The position numbers were made by a program, and so were the translations under genes. Below, piece after piece: positions 50,002-58,136 of a stretch of 64,000 nt of DNA. This DNA comes from a virus. Each line of letters starts with the position of its first letter. Position 1 is the stretch's first letter. The notes below the pieces were generated by a model. It was given only the letters and a program-made list of their open reading frames with translations, was not told where the DNA came from and ran no database searches. The stretch spans positions 1 to 64,000 of IMG/VR virus record IMGVR_UViG_3300010412_000005, one strand, 5' to 3'.

Positions 50002-50048
50002 ATAACTCCACTCTCATTCCTTGTAATGACGGACGTTGCCGTCAGGGT

Positions 50049-50507
50049 TTATTGTTTTTCGCGAACGATCTGACTCACTCGCGCTTGTGTTATTCCGAAC
50101 TTGTTTGCAAGTTGCTTCTGCAGAGCTTGCCCGTTGGCATATAGCCTGCGGATCTCGTCACGCTGTTTGTCTGTTATCTTTGCATTCGAATTGTTTTCTC
50201 CATGCCCAATAGGAGGACGAATTGGAACTCCTTTGGAGATTGCATCCTTGATGTTGTCTCTGTTTGTTCCGAGCCAAAGGTGATCTGGATTGATGCACCT
50301 TTTAACGTCGCATGTGTGGCATACAAACATGCCATCTGGAATCGCACCCTTCCATACTCTGTAAGCCACCCTGCTTGCTGCCATTGTCACAGTGCAGACT
50401 GCAATGCATCCATATCCCTTGCCATAAGATGGACCTGTGAAGATCCAACATCCATTGTCGTCAATCCGATACCGTTTGAGATGCGTCAACGCCCGTTGTT
50501 GGATCAT
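50049..50507 (-). CDS. HNH endonuclease with C-terminal HTH (152 aa)
   Basis: The start at 50507 is used because longer versions overlap the DUF1064 gene almost fully. The HNH_3-type core is clear: WKGAIPDGMFVCHTCD, CINPDHLWLGTNRDNI. It is followed by NNSNAKITDKQRDEIRRLY and a helix-turn-helix (LANKFGITQARVSQI). This layout is that of free-standing homing endonucleases in phages. It cuts DNA at a specific site and is mobile by conversion. It sits in the recombination operon and overlaps the next gene by 47 bases. Confidence 0.87.
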   Translation of the reverse strand: MIQQRALTHLKRYRIDDNGCWIFTGPSYGKGYGCIAVCTVTMAASRVAYRVWKGAIPDGMFVCHTCDVKRCINPDHLWLGTNRDNIKDAISKGVPIRPPIGHGENNSNAKITDKQRDEIRRLYANGQALQKQLANKFGITQARVSQIVREKQ

Positions 50508-50892
50508 GGATGACAGTCTCGGTCCAACTTCCTTTGATCCTTTGAGCCATAACCCAACGAAACGTCGGGTATGCCTTGGCAGCTGCCCTGAGTTTAACCT
50601 TTGCGTCGTCATAGATGTATTCACCTTTCACTTCCCAAAAGGTATTCACATCCCCAACGAAGAAGTCGCATTTATACCACGCCTTACCTTCACCAACTCT
50701 TAGGTTGATATCCTGACAGTGGATGTATTTGTAACCCCTTGCTTTGAGGATTTCATACCACTCCTGCTCAGCCTTTGTCATCTCGACAGGCTGATGCTCC
50801 ACACGCTTAACGTGTGGCTCTGGCGGTGGAAGCTGCCCAAGCTGGGCAAGGGCTTGCCGTTGATACTTCTCTGGTAGATCAGAGATCTTCAC
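50461..50892 (-). CDS. DUF1064-type PD-(D/E)XK nuclease (143 aa)
   Basis: The core matches the DUF1064 pattern: VEMTKAEQEWYEILKARGY, then KCDFFVGD and the catalytic FWEVKGEYIYDDAKVKLRAA, giving the D...ExK active site. AYPTFRWV is the usual following strand. Small nucleases of this family occur in phage recombination or host-DNA processing loci. It starts 14 bases before the DUF2800 stop. The substrate is unknown; Holliday-junction or structure-specific cutting is one possibility. Confidence 0.8.
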   Translation of the reverse strand: MKISDLPEKYQRQALAQLGQLPPPEPHVKRVEHQPVEMTKAEQEWYEILKARGYKYIHCQDINLRVGEGKAWYKCDFFVGDVNTFWEVKGEYIYDDAKVKLRAAAKAYPTFRWVMAQRIKGSWTETVIHDPTTGVDASQTVSD

Positions 50893-52039
50893 GAATCGGC
50901 CTCACCCGCTTCTGAGGTTCTTTGACAACCAGATTCGGTTCGATCTGTTCACGCCATGCCTTGAGCGCAGCTGCTTTGTTGCACTCAGCCGCATCCATGA
51001 AACGTGACACCCATACCTCCCTAATCTTTCCTATTGGAACTGTCAGAAGCGATGCGAACTCCTTGCCATCGCTGAAGTATTCCTTCACCAACTTGAATAG
51101 ATCGTTCGGGTGGTTGACCGTGTGACCTGATGGATGGTCATAGATCTCATATTCCTTGATCTCTCCACGTGCAACGCGCTCCTTGAATAGGTCCCTCACC
51201 TTCGTGCAGACCTGCTCGATCTGCGTGAGCTTTGGATATAGCGCAAGAAGCTGCTCATTGCTGAGAGAGTTGCATAGTGAGAACTCATGCTGCAGCACAA
51301 GCCCAAACGATTGACGTTGTGGGCACACCGCTGACACAGGACAGTATGTGCAGTGATCTCCTGGTATGCGTGGCTGGTTTGCGTCGTCTGCTTTCCACAG
51401 CGCACGCAGCAGTTGATTGCGTATGGAAAGGCAGTCGTCGACAGTCATCCTGACTATGATGGCGCGTGAGCTAACAAGAGGTTGGAAGATCGCACCGTAA
51501 AGCTTTTCGAACTTCAATCCATTGAGCTTCTCATCGAACGCCATCAGCGTAAGGTATGTCTGCAGCTGCCAGTTCTTTGTGGCAACAGGAACAGGCTTTG
51601 GTCCGCGCTTGTAGTCTTCACAATACCACGTGCCTTGTCCGTCAGTTCCGAAGTAGTCTGGCTCACCAGACATCACGAACTGGTCCTTGTGCTTCATCCA
51701 TAGACGCATGCGCACCCAGTTCTTGTTGATCTTGTCAGGACCACCAAACAGATCCTGAACTGTCATGTCGTGCATCAGTGTGCACTTCTCCGCTACGAAC
51801 TCCTCGATCTCACCAAGCCCAATCTCAACAGGCTTGCCGTCGATCATGCATTCGATGGCATCGTGAGTCTCGGTGCCGCTTTTCGCGATGGGGCTTTCTT
51901 CTTCTTGCGAGTGCTCCCACGTTTTTTTGGCGTAGAGGTAGCCTGGGCAGGCGATGATTCGGTGGGCTTCGCTTGCGCTTGGGAGCCCTCTGCGCTCATC
52001 GGTCTGATCCTGTTCTGCGGTCTGATTGATTTGAGCCAT
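50879..52039 (-). CDS. DUF2800/RecB-type PD-(D/E)XK exonuclease (386 aa)
   Basis: The N-terminal SASEAHRIIACPGY is the DUF2800 signature. The nuclease core is SGEPDYFGT, then WYCEDYKRG (D...ExK) and QLQTYLTLMAF. The Fe-S-like CTYCPVSAVC follows (about residues 235-244), probably completed by the early C31. This is Cas4/RecB-like and likely works as the exonuclease partner of RecT, resecting DNA ends. It lies two genes downstream of recT. Its first 196 bases overlap the zinc-knuckle gene in another frame. Confidence 0.85.
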   Translation of the reverse strand: MAQINQTAEQDQTDERRGLPSASEAHRIIACPGYLYAKKTWEHSQEEESPIAKSGTETHDAIECMIDGKPVEIGLGEIEEFVAEKCTLMHDMTVQDLFGGPDKINKNWVRMRLWMKHKDQFVMSGEPDYFGTDGQGTWYCEDYKRGPKPVPVATKNWQLQTYLTLMAFDEKLNGLKFEKLYGAIFQPLVSSRAIIVRMTVDDCLSIRNQLLRALWKADDANQPRIPGDHCTYCPVSAVCPQRQSFGLVLQHEFSLCNSLSNEQLLALYPKLTQIEQVCTKVRDLFKERVARGEIKEYEIYDHPSGHTVNHPNDLFKLVKEYFSDGKEFASLLTVPIGKIREVWVSRFMDAAECNKAAALKAWREQIEPNLVVKEPQKRVRPIREDL

Positions 52040-52311
52040 GACATTATCTCCACTGTGCTTGGCGGTTCTCTCCTGTTAAGCAGCTGGATCAGCCTCTGCA
52101 GTTTGCGTAGATCTGCTCCAACTTTTGATTGCTTGCCGGTTCCCCAGCACTCATCGCATGTATCCTCAGTAAGAGCAGCCCCGCCAATACCCTCCATATA
52201 TGTGGAGGAACTAGCGTAGATCTTGTTTCCTGATCCACCGCATTGAGGACAAACGTCCCAGGTCTGGATGCTCCTTAGAGAGAGCATCCTCTCATAGACT
52301 TCATCTGTCAT
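51844..52311 (-). CDS. DnaJ-like zinc-knuckle protein (155 aa)
   Basis: Residues 20-60 carry two CxxCxGxG-type repeats (CPQCGGSG and CDECWGTG) as in the DnaJ zinc domain, which here probably binds one zinc. A helical part follows (LRKLQRLIQLLNRRE). The last 60 residues are disordered and basic (TPKKRGSTRKKKKAPSRK) and overlap the exonuclease start. It begins 9 bases after the RecT stop. Probably a small DNA- or protein-binding accessory. Confidence 0.68.
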   Translation of the reverse strand: MTDEVYERMLSLRSIQTWDVCPQCGGSGNKIYASSSTYMEGIGGAALTEDTCDECWGTGKQSKVGADLRKLQRLIQLLNRREPPSTVEIMSWLKSIRPQNRIRPMSAEGSQAQAKPTESSPAQATSTPKKRGSTRKKKKAPSRKAAPRLTMPSNA

Positions 52312-52320
52312 GTTACCTCC

Positions 52321-53235
52321 TTATTCTTCAGGGAACATTTCGTCTGATCCGCCGTCTGGTGCAGGATTCGACGAAGGAGGCTCTGCCCCTGGAGGGGCAT
52401 CGTTGGGGTCTGGCTCCTCTTGCAGTTGTCGTCTGGCTCTTTTCTTCGGAGCCGGTGCTGCAGGTGGTGTGGTCTGCTCTTTCGTGAGATCGCTCTCCCC
52501 TGGCTCAGGAGTCTCAACACTTGCAGGGATGTCGATTGCTCCCTCGATCTCGGCTGCTCTGCTGACAACCTCACGCACGTCAGGCGACAGGTCAGCAGTC
52601 TTAGCCAGCTGTTTGAGTGCTGTCTTGGCCCACATTGCTTCAGGCCATTGGACCCAAGGGCTGGATGCGGACGATGCACCACGCGCCGACTTCTTGACTC
52701 TCTCGACGTAGTCAGCATCAACCCACACGAAATCCTCGCCGTCCTCACTGTTCTTTTTGTAGGACACGTAGGCTACGGCACCGATCATCTTGCCGCGATC
52801 ACCGCCAATGCGCGGCTTGTGAACCATGTGCCTGTTCGAGCCAAAGCTGATATCAAACTCATCATTCGCACAGACAGTGGCTGCATACACGTTGGTAACG
52901 GTTGCGCTACGGCGCATCATCTTCAGGTAACCCTGGTATCCGATCATCAACTGGCACTCGTAGTTGGGACCATTGCGGAACGGAATCAGGTAGGCTTCAC
53001 CTGTGATTGAATCAGGGACAAGGCGGATCTGTGCGAGATCCATCATGCATTGCATCAGGCTGTCCTGAGTGCAGCGATACAGCAGTGGGTTCTTGCGCAT
53101 GGCTGTCAGCGCCACACGAACGAAGAAGTCTGCTGGTATTTGAGAGCCAAGGGCTTTCGAAAGTTCACCCTTCTGCCGGTCAAGCAGAGCGATGATGTCC
53201 TTGGGTTTGGTAGTGGTAACTGCGGTTGTCGTCAT
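52321..53235 (-). CDS. recT: RecT-family single-strand annealing protein (304 aa)
   Basis: The core carries RecT motifs: ALTAMRKNPLLYRCTQDSLM, LAQIRLVPDSITGEAYLIPF, CQLMIGYQGYLKMMRRS and KTALKQLAKTADLSP. RecT coats single-stranded DNA and anneals homologous strands. The C-terminal 80 residues are a flexible, proline/acidic-rich tail, often used for contacting SSB. The operon order recT-zinc protein-DUF2800 nuclease gives a complete annealase/exonuclease pair. Confidence 0.93.
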   Translation of the reverse strand: MTTTAVTTTKPKDIIALLDRQKGELSKALGSQIPADFFVRVALTAMRKNPLLYRCTQDSLMQCMMDLAQIRLVPDSITGEAYLIPFRNGPNYECQLMIGYQGYLKMMRRSATVTNVYAATVCANDEFDISFGSNRHMVHKPRIGGDRGKMIGAVAYVSYKKNSEDGEDFVWVDADYVERVKKSARGASSASSPWVQWPEAMWAKTALKQLAKTADLSPDVREVVSRAAEIEGAIDIPASVETPEPGESDLTKEQTTPPAAPAPKKRARRQLQEEPDPNDAPPGAEPPSSNPAPDGGSDEMFPEE

Positions 53236-53268
53236 AGGTGTTTGTTCTGACTCCAGGTTTTCTGTTTG

Positions 53269-53586
53269 TCAAGCAGCGCCATCACTGGATTTCTGACGCT
53301 CTTGTTTGCATTGTTTTGCAAATTCTGTGGCCATCGTAAACAGGGGATCAACCTTCTGTTTTCCTGCGAATGTGTTTCCAAGTGCTACGTCTTCATGGAA
53401 CCACATCAACCATACATCAGCATCGTTTGGCATTCGATTCCACTGCTTGTAGAACTTACCAATACGAAGGCCGAGTAAGTAGTATAACATGCATACGTTC
53501 TCGTCAGACATGCCATCGCCAACAAGTCCCAATACCTTCAGCAGTATCTCAGGACTAGATAGTTCAGTTGTGTTCTGGGTGGTCAT
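53269..53586 (-). CDS. Hypothetical 105-aa protein
   Basis: The product starts with a helical N-terminus (SSPEILLKVLGLVGDGMSDE). It contains VCMLYYLLGLRIGKFYKQW, which is amphipathic rather than a membrane span. No family is recognised. Its start overlaps the 146-aa gene stop by 23 bases and it lies 33 bases from recT. Confidence 0.55.
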   Translation of the reverse strand: MTTQNTTELSSPEILLKVLGLVGDGMSDENVCMLYYLLGLRIGKFYKQWNRMPNDADVWLMWFHEDVALGNTFAGKQKVDPLFTMATEFAKQCKQERQKSSDGAA

Positions 53587-54004
53587 GATCCTTTATGGCT
53601 GTGTCGTCATTGGAGGCGAATACAACTCCGACTTCATTAAGGTTAATAGTCTTGCCTACCTTCTTTCCTGTTTTCTTAGCTATCACTTCAGAAAACTTCT
53701 TCATGACTACTTGCTTGCAGTCGTCGCAGTCATCAACGAAGTGAGCATGCAGACAGTTGCCTTGCTCAGTGTAGTGAACATGAAGTTCATCACCTTTGTC
53801 TACCAAACTCTGGCACACGTAGACTGCAAATGATTCATCCTCGATGTTATGAGCAAGCAAAGAGATCTTGCACGCGAACTCAGCTGGATACTTATCCGCT
53901 TTCTCTCCAAGCTTTTCCTTAATCCTTGCCATGTCTTCGTCAGATGGTTTCTTTACTGCGAAGACAACATAGTATTTGTGCGGTTTAGTTTTTACTTCCT
54001 TCAT
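53564..54004 (-). CDS. Hypothetical 146-aa protein
   Basis: The protein looks like a compact alpha/beta fold: KYYVVFAVKKPSDEDMARIK, then an internal C/H-rich segment (NCLHAHFVDDCDDCKQVVM) that may bind a metal. The end is basic, then acidic (NDDTAIKDHDHPEHN). No family is recognised. The start overlaps the neighbouring gene by 20 bases. Confidence 0.55.
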   Translation of the reverse strand: MKEVKTKPHKYYVVFAVKKPSDEDMARIKEKLGEKADKYPAEFACKISLLAHNIEDESFAVYVCQSLVDKGDELHVHYTEQGNCLHAHFVDDCDDCKQVVMKKFSEVIAKKTGKKVGKTINLNEVGVVFASNDDTAIKDHDHPEHN

Positions 54005-54350
54005 CTGTTGGTCTTTCTCTTCCGAGTATTTCGTCCATTTTGTCTTCAGGTATGTAGATAACCTTGCCTCGGAAATCAGGGTTTATCTTTTCGTTAGCAG
54101 CAAGCGTGAGCATCACGCCTCGTGTGTCGCTGTAGAAAGCAGTGTGTCCTGCTTGAATCATCTTCCAATGCTTAACGCAAAGGCCGCGCCTAAACATGTG
54201 CTGACTCGCATCAGCTATCTGACCGGGCGCTATGATGTGATCTCTGAATGAGGATGTCTCCCCTGTTGGTTCAGCGCATATCAGACACACGTGAATCAGC
54301 ATGTCTGGTGTGGGCATCTTTGGTGTTGATTCGGGTATGTTACGAGCCAT
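53985..54350 (-). CDS. Zinc-binding-like 121-aa protein
   Basis: The ATG at 54350 is chosen; the version starting at 54422 would overlap the upstream gene, and its first 24 residues look non-native. A CxxC..H pattern is present: CLICAEPTGETSSFRDH, then GLCVKHWKM. This could bind one zinc. The rest is alpha/beta. No family is recognised, and the weak ribosome-binding site leaves the start uncertain. Confidence 0.55.
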   Translation of the reverse strand: MARNIPESTPKMPTPDMLIHVCLICAEPTGETSSFRDHIIAPGQIADASQHMFRRGLCVKHWKMIQAGHTAFYSDTRGVMLTLAANEKINPDFRGKVIYIPEDKMDEILGRERPTDEGSKN

Positions 54351-54381
54351 CTGCCCGTCATACGCCCACACAATGCGTGTG

Positions 54382-54630
54382 TCAATCTGGTGTGTCAGGA
54401 TTATCAAGAGTCGACGTCTCACCGAAGTCGACGATCTTGGTTCCCTTGTCTGCGAGCCTCATTACAACGAAGCACTCAGCTTGTGCATCTAGCTTTTTCT
54501 GGATTGCTCTTGCCTGTCGTGCAGCATCCACATAGTTCTGCGCCTTGACTGCAATCTCCCACGTCACAATGAACTCTTCATCTGGATGCCCGTTTCTTTT
54601 GAATCGTTCTCCGTTGAGGTAGTCGATCAT
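54382..54630 (-). CDS. Hypothetical 82-aa protein
   Basis: The product is alpha/beta, with a helical region rich in alanine and glutamine (YVDAARQARAIQKKLDAQ). A strand follows (CFVVMRLADKGTKIVDFG). No family is recognised. It overlaps the next gene by 4 bases and ends 31 bases before the 121-aa gene. Confidence 0.5.
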   Translation of the reverse strand: MIDYLNGERFKRNGHPDEEFIVTWEIAVKAQNYVDAARQARAIQKKLDAQAECFVVMRLADKGTKIVDFGETSTLDNPDTPD

Positions 54631-55133
54631 ACCTTAAACTGATTAGATCCTGGTGGATTGCCCATGCGTTTCTTGATCGCATCTGGAATGCTAGATGAAT
54701 CAACTGGCACCTTTTTGATGTTAATGAATGGAGGAGGATCTTCTCTCAGCTTATCGAAGAAGTCCTTGATTGAACACCAGTCATACTCAGTGAAGTGAGC
54801 AGTTGTCTTCCACCTGCTACACCAGTTGGCTACGACGTCGATTGCTTTCTTGATAGCATCATCACGCGAAGCCTCCGATCTCTTCATCACGTTGTTAGAC
54901 GCCAACCTCATGTCTTTACTGTCGAATACGTTGTAATCTAAGTATAGCCGTATTCTCCAGTGCATAGTGTAGTTGGTGTCATCCTCAACCAGTATTGCTG
55001 TGATATTGGCAACAGGTCTTTTGTCAGGTCTGTCGCTAAGCTCAAGAAACCACATGCCTCCCATCTTGTAGCTCGCCTTCAGTTTGACACCTGCGAATAC
55101 CATCGTGTCTCGTTGTCTTTTTGCATCAGCCAT
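54627..55133 (-). CDS. Hypothetical 168-aa protein
   Basis: The protein has a beta-rich start (MGGMWFLELSDR, then ANITAILVEDDTNYTMHW) and a helical, basic C-terminus. YLDYNVFDSKDMRLA lies in the middle. It is a soluble, presumably cytoplasmic protein. No family is recognised. It overlaps its neighbours by 4 and 8 bases, as in the rest of the operon. Confidence 0.55.
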   Translation of the reverse strand: MADAKRQRDTMVFAGVKLKASYKMGGMWFLELSDRPDKRPVANITAILVEDDTNYTMHWRIRLYLDYNVFDSKDMRLASNNVMKRSEASRDDAIKKAIDVVANWCSRWKTTAHFTEYDWCSIKDFFDKLREDPPPFINIKKVPVDSSSIPDAIKKRMGNPPGSNQFKV

Positions 55134-55818
55134 TAGGTCTATCTTTCTTTTCTGCCGCTTGGTTTATTACTTGTTCTGAGTGCTGCTTGTATAGCTGGCA
55201 GATCTTGACGGCAGTATCTACCTTGCACTCCATACTTATGCGTATGCTTCCACCTTTGCATACAACTGTGATGTGCTCTCCGTTGGGTAGCCGGTCGTAG
55301 AACATGTATCTACCCATTGAGGATGTAGTTGTCGTAATTCCGCATTCAGCTTTCAATAGATCAATCTCTTGAAGTGAAGCGCGGTGATTGCTTTCAGCTG
55401 ACAGCATGCGCGTAACGCAGTTGTCAAACTGCTGCAGATACTCAGGCAGGAACCGTTTACGAATTGCATCTGCGATTCGTATTATAGGCTTCATCCTGCT
55501 TGATGTTATGCTCCTTGGAACATCACTGATGTCTGGAGCAAATCCAACTTCGAGTTCTTCAGACGTTGGATACTCTCCATATATCCTAACATGTGTCGGC
55601 TTGTTCTCCATCACCAGGATGCAGATAACCGGGTTGACTCCTTTGATCGCAGCGTTGAGCTGGATCTTGCACGCTATAGGATAGTGATACTCATGATAGC
55701 GTGGATTGATTGGCAGCACTGTGCCGTTAATGATTGGTGCAAGGTCTTTGCACAGTTGCTGTGTTGCTTCTATTAGTATTGTAGCTTTTGATCTCCTTTC
55801 ATCGAGTGACTCATTCAT
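55126..55818 (-). CDS. Hypothetical 230-aa protein
   Basis: This larger protein has a mixed fold. Its N-terminus shows IINGTVLPINPRYHEYHY and helical segments (RIADAIRKRFLPEYLQQF). It contains no signal, membrane helix or catalytic motif that I can name. It is the largest unknown in the early region and overlaps both neighbours by 4-8 bases. Confidence 0.6.
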   Translation of the reverse strand: MNESLDERRSKATILIEATQQLCKDLAPIINGTVLPINPRYHEYHYPIACKIQLNAAIKGVNPVICILVMENKPTHVRIYGEYPTSEELEVGFAPDISDVPRSITSSRMKPIIRIADAIRKRFLPEYLQQFDNCVTRMLSAESNHRASLQEIDLLKAECGITTTTSSMGRYMFYDRLPNGEHITVVCKGGSIRISMECKVDTAVKICQLYKQHSEQVINQAAEKKDRPNG

Positions 55819-56078
55819 GCAAACTTCTTTCCAAGTGTTCGCTTGAGCTTTGGCATGATTTGTCCAGCGCAGTTTCTGACCACAAGCTCAGCGGTTTTGC
55901 TTTCGCCATCACGATACGACTTCCTCTTTATCTCCGCTTTCTTCAAGCGATAGTTAACCTGACTCTCAGACAGGTTCGTTCGTGCAGATATAGCTCTGCT
56001 ATGCCATCCAATGTCACCAAGGAATGCGCAGAACAGGTCGTTATCATCCATGAACGTGATCTTGGTCTTCTTCATCAT
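55815..56078 (-). CDS. Helix-turn-helix protein (87 aa)
   Basis: Residues 22-55 form an HTH: DIGWHSRAISARTNLSESQV, then NYRLKKAEIKRKSYRDG. It is followed by a basic C-terminus (PKLKRTLGKKFA). It may be a small transcriptional regulator of the early operon or a DNA-binding accessory. The start overlaps the stop of the 58-aa gene in the same message (CTATGATG). Confidence 0.65.
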   Translation of the reverse strand: MMKKTKITFMDDNDLFCAFLGDIGWHSRAISARTNLSESQVNYRLKKAEIKRKSYRDGESKTAELVVRNCAGQIMPKLKRTLGKKFA

Positions 56079-56251
56079 AGCGTCTTGCCTTTCGATGGTG
56101 CTGCGTTCACGACTGCACGAATGGCAGCCTCTGCTCCACGCTCGACACGATCAAGTGTCGCCTTGCTAACCTGTGTCCAGGTATGAGCACGCGTTTGCTT
56201 GGCGTATTCGAGCACTCGCTTCTTAACTGCAGCTCGATTGATTAGGCTCAT
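56075..56251 (-). CDS. Small basic helical protein (58 aa), histone-fold-like
   Basis: The product is 58 residues (MSLINRAAVKKRVLEYAKQT...), ending SKGKTL. Two amphipathic helices are separated by TWTQVSKATLDRVE. The first helix with AVKKRVLEYAK and the repeated A/V/L spacing resembles small histone-fold or DNA-binding proteins found in phages. It overlaps both neighbours (4 bases at each end) in perfect operon style, so it is likely real despite its size. Confidence 0.6.
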   Translation of the reverse strand: MSLINRAAVKKRVLEYAKQTRAHTWTQVSKATLDRVERGAEAAIRAVVNAAPSKGKTL

Positions 56252-56508
56252 CGACTCCTCATTCGGTTGGCCAGCGTCATTCCCCTGGTGAGAACGTGCA
56301 GGTTCATGCCACAGCTGGGACAGAAGTTCGCAATGACAGTCTGTTCAGGCTCGTCACCCTGAACAATCTCTTTGCTTCTCCTTCCACCGCCACGCGTTGT
56401 CATGCCTCCATGCACGCGTGACGTGTGCATAGCTAGAGCCTGCTTGGCTGACTTGATGTTGGTCTTGTGGAACTTCTTACCGCATTTACCGCATGTAGTT
56501 GTTGTCAT
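56248..56508 (-). CDS. Two-zinc-finger protein (86 aa)
   Basis: The protein has CGKCGKKF...(about 20 residues) HTSRVH at the N-terminus, which is a C2H2-like finger. A second site, CPSCGMNLHVL, sits in the last 25 residues. The middle is G/R-rich. It likely binds nucleic acid. It lies 55 bases from the 307-aa gene. Confidence 0.7.
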   Translation of the reverse strand: MTTTTCGKCGKKFHKTNIKSAKQALAMHTSRVHGGMTTRGGGRRSKEIVQGDEPEQTVIANFCPSCGMNLHVLTRGMTLANRMRSR

Positions 56509-56563
56509 TGTTTTCCTTGTGATTGCTCGGGTTCGTTGAGATCAGAGTTGAGCAGGCTCTGGT

Positions 56564-57487
56564 CTAATCGGATTCGATGTCGTCGTTGATGAACTGGCGA
56601 GACGGGCGAATGGTAATCATCTTGTCGATCTCACCCTTGAGATCAGAGAACTGAGATGCCATGCGCTCTCTCATTCCGTCATCACCACGCATCATTTCAC
56701 TGAACGCTTTGGGATCGTCCACGTCTGACATGACAGACTCAGCCTTCTTAACAAGCTCTGCCAAGTCTTTATCATTCATGATGTTCCTTGCATTGAACGT
56801 CTCAAGGAACTCTCTGATGTTTTCAATAGTCGAAGACTTGAAGGTCTTCGCTTTCTCGCCTGGAGCGACGGTCAGTCGCTCGACAGCATGGTCGATGAGT
56901 TTGGAGAATGACATGCGTAGTGTCACAAGGATCTTCTCCTGCGCATCCAACCATATCTGCTCACTCTTCTTCTTGGCTGCGAGGTAGAGTTCTTTCGGAA
57001 GATTCTCAGGCACGCCAAACGAGACGGGTAGCCATGTGAACCCGAACTTAACCTCCATGATGTTCGCCTCTGGATAATCACCAGGGCTGTAGTAAGGACC
57101 AAGCTCCTGTCTGTCCAAGTATTCGATGGACTTGATGTCAGCGCACAGGTCAGGAACCATCACAGACTTTAGCGTCTGCTGGTCCTGTGTGATGCGTGAG
57201 TTGATGGAGTCATACTCGTTGAGTTTGACCATGAAAATGCCAACCTTGAAGAAGGATGGCATTGACCTGCTTTGGACCCAGGCTTTCGTCTCGTTCTGGA
57301 ACTGAACGATGCGGTCGTATTGCTTCGATGTAGTCAACCGCACAGTCTTTCGCAGGCGTTTGGCATTGACCTTGTCACGGTCTGCCTCCTCCTGTGATAC
57401 CTTGACTGTCTTGCGGTTTGACCAGCGCTGCACACTGAAGTTCAGAGCGCAGCAATCCTTGAATAGTTCTACACTGAGTTGCTTCAT
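56564..57487 (-). CDS. Hypothetical 307-aa protein, DUF3150-like
   Basis: The chain starts with a beta segment (LFKDCCALNFSVQRW) and then has long charged helices (RLRKTVRLTTSKQYDRIVQF). It continues with KFGFTWLPVSFGVPENLPKE and an extended helical C-terminus. The pattern resembles DUF3150-type phage proteins that neighbour AAA+ ATPases. That name is tentative. It overlaps the next gene by 4 bases. Confidence 0.6.
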   Translation of the reverse strand: MKQLSVELFKDCCALNFSVQRWSNRKTVKVSQEEADRDKVNAKRLRKTVRLTTSKQYDRIVQFQNETKAWVQSRSMPSFFKVGIFMVKLNEYDSINSRITQDQQTLKSVMVPDLCADIKSIEYLDRQELGPYYSPGDYPEANIMEVKFGFTWLPVSFGVPENLPKELYLAAKKKSEQIWLDAQEKILVTLRMSFSKLIDHAVERLTVAPGEKAKTFKSSTIENIREFLETFNARNIMNDKDLAELVKKAESVMSDVDDPKAFSEMMRGDDGMRERMASQFSDLKGEIDKMITIRPSRQFINDDIESD

Positions 57488-57747
57488 TCTTGCCTTGTTG
57501 ATTCGGCACGTTGCCGAGAGGTTATGTCTAAGACCCAGCCCATAGCCTTTATGACAGTCTCAAATGGAGCGTCACCAGGACCAGTAAGCCGCATCACTAC
57601 TCTATTCTTCTTATCGAACTGATACACTGTGTTTGATCGTGGAACACCGTAGACACCCATGTCTTTGAGAATACTGATCAACCCTTGCGTCCATGTGATC
57701 GCTCGATCCATTCCTTCTGGTGTGTTGATGTTCCATTCCTTCATCAT
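57484..57747 (-). CDS. Hypothetical 87-aa protein
   Basis: The start at 57747 has GAGGAAGG about 8 bases upstream and overlaps the preceding stop (TATGATG). The product is helical: TPEGMDRAITWTQGLISILK, then YQFDKKNRVVMRLTGPGDAP. It has no recognised family. It is stop/start coupled on both sides. Confidence 0.6.
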   Translation of the reverse strand: MMKEWNINTPEGMDRAITWTQGLISILKDMGVYGVPRSNTVYQFDKKNRVVMRLTGPGDAPFETVIKAMGWVLDITSRQRAESTRQE

Positions 57748-58136
57748 ATAGTTCCTTCCTCTCCGAATGTTGGGCATGGATCTGCATCAGCCCGATGCCA
57801 TAGATGCAGACAGTTCTTGGCGATGTTCACATGCACCCGTGCCTTTGGCCAGATGCTGATCGCCATACGTTCGTCTCCAATGAAGACGCGTTTGATCTCC
57901 TTCATCTCTTGATAGGATGGGAGTCTGTCCTTGTGGCTCACCGATACGTGAATCCATTCCTGGCCATCGCAATACTCAATGAACTCCTCGTTGTCAGGGA
58001 TGGTGATGATAACTCGGAGCGGCAGTGTCTTGTGTTCAAAGACCTTGCCTCGTGGACCCCAGTCTCCGAGTTGTTTCCAATACTGCCGCATCTCTGGTGG
58101 TTGCGGCAGGAAACTCTCGACGCTCGTGTATATCAT
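57744..58136 (-). CDS. Phage protein of DUF7694-like pattern (130 aa)
   Basis: The conserved run GQEWIHVSVSHKDRLPSYQE, then MKEIKRVFIGDERMAISIW and VHVNIAKNCLHLWH, matches a small family of phage proteins of unknown function. In these, a W-H-x-S/S strand pair precedes a helical region and ends with HLWH. It is likely a small alpha/beta enzyme-like or binding domain. It overlaps the following gene by 4 bases. Confidence 0.65.
   Translation of the reverse strand: MIYTSVESFLPQPPEMRQYWKQLGDWGPRGKVFEHKTLPLRVIITIPDNEEFIEYCDGQEWIHVSVSHKDRLPSYQEMKEIKRVFIGDERMAISIWPKARVHVNIAKNCLHLWHRADADPCPTFGEEGTI

Noticed and set aside
50001-50045. Hairpin (TGACGG/CCGTCA) followed by T-rich sequence as terminator
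   Set aside because: The T-rich run lies on the plus strand, where no gene ends, and the stem is only 6 bp. On the minus strand there is no T tract.
52308-52748. 146-residue frame inside the recT gene on the same strand
   Set aside because: It lies in a shifted frame through the well-conserved RecT core and the P-rich tail, and its product is low-complexity R/S/Q-rich.
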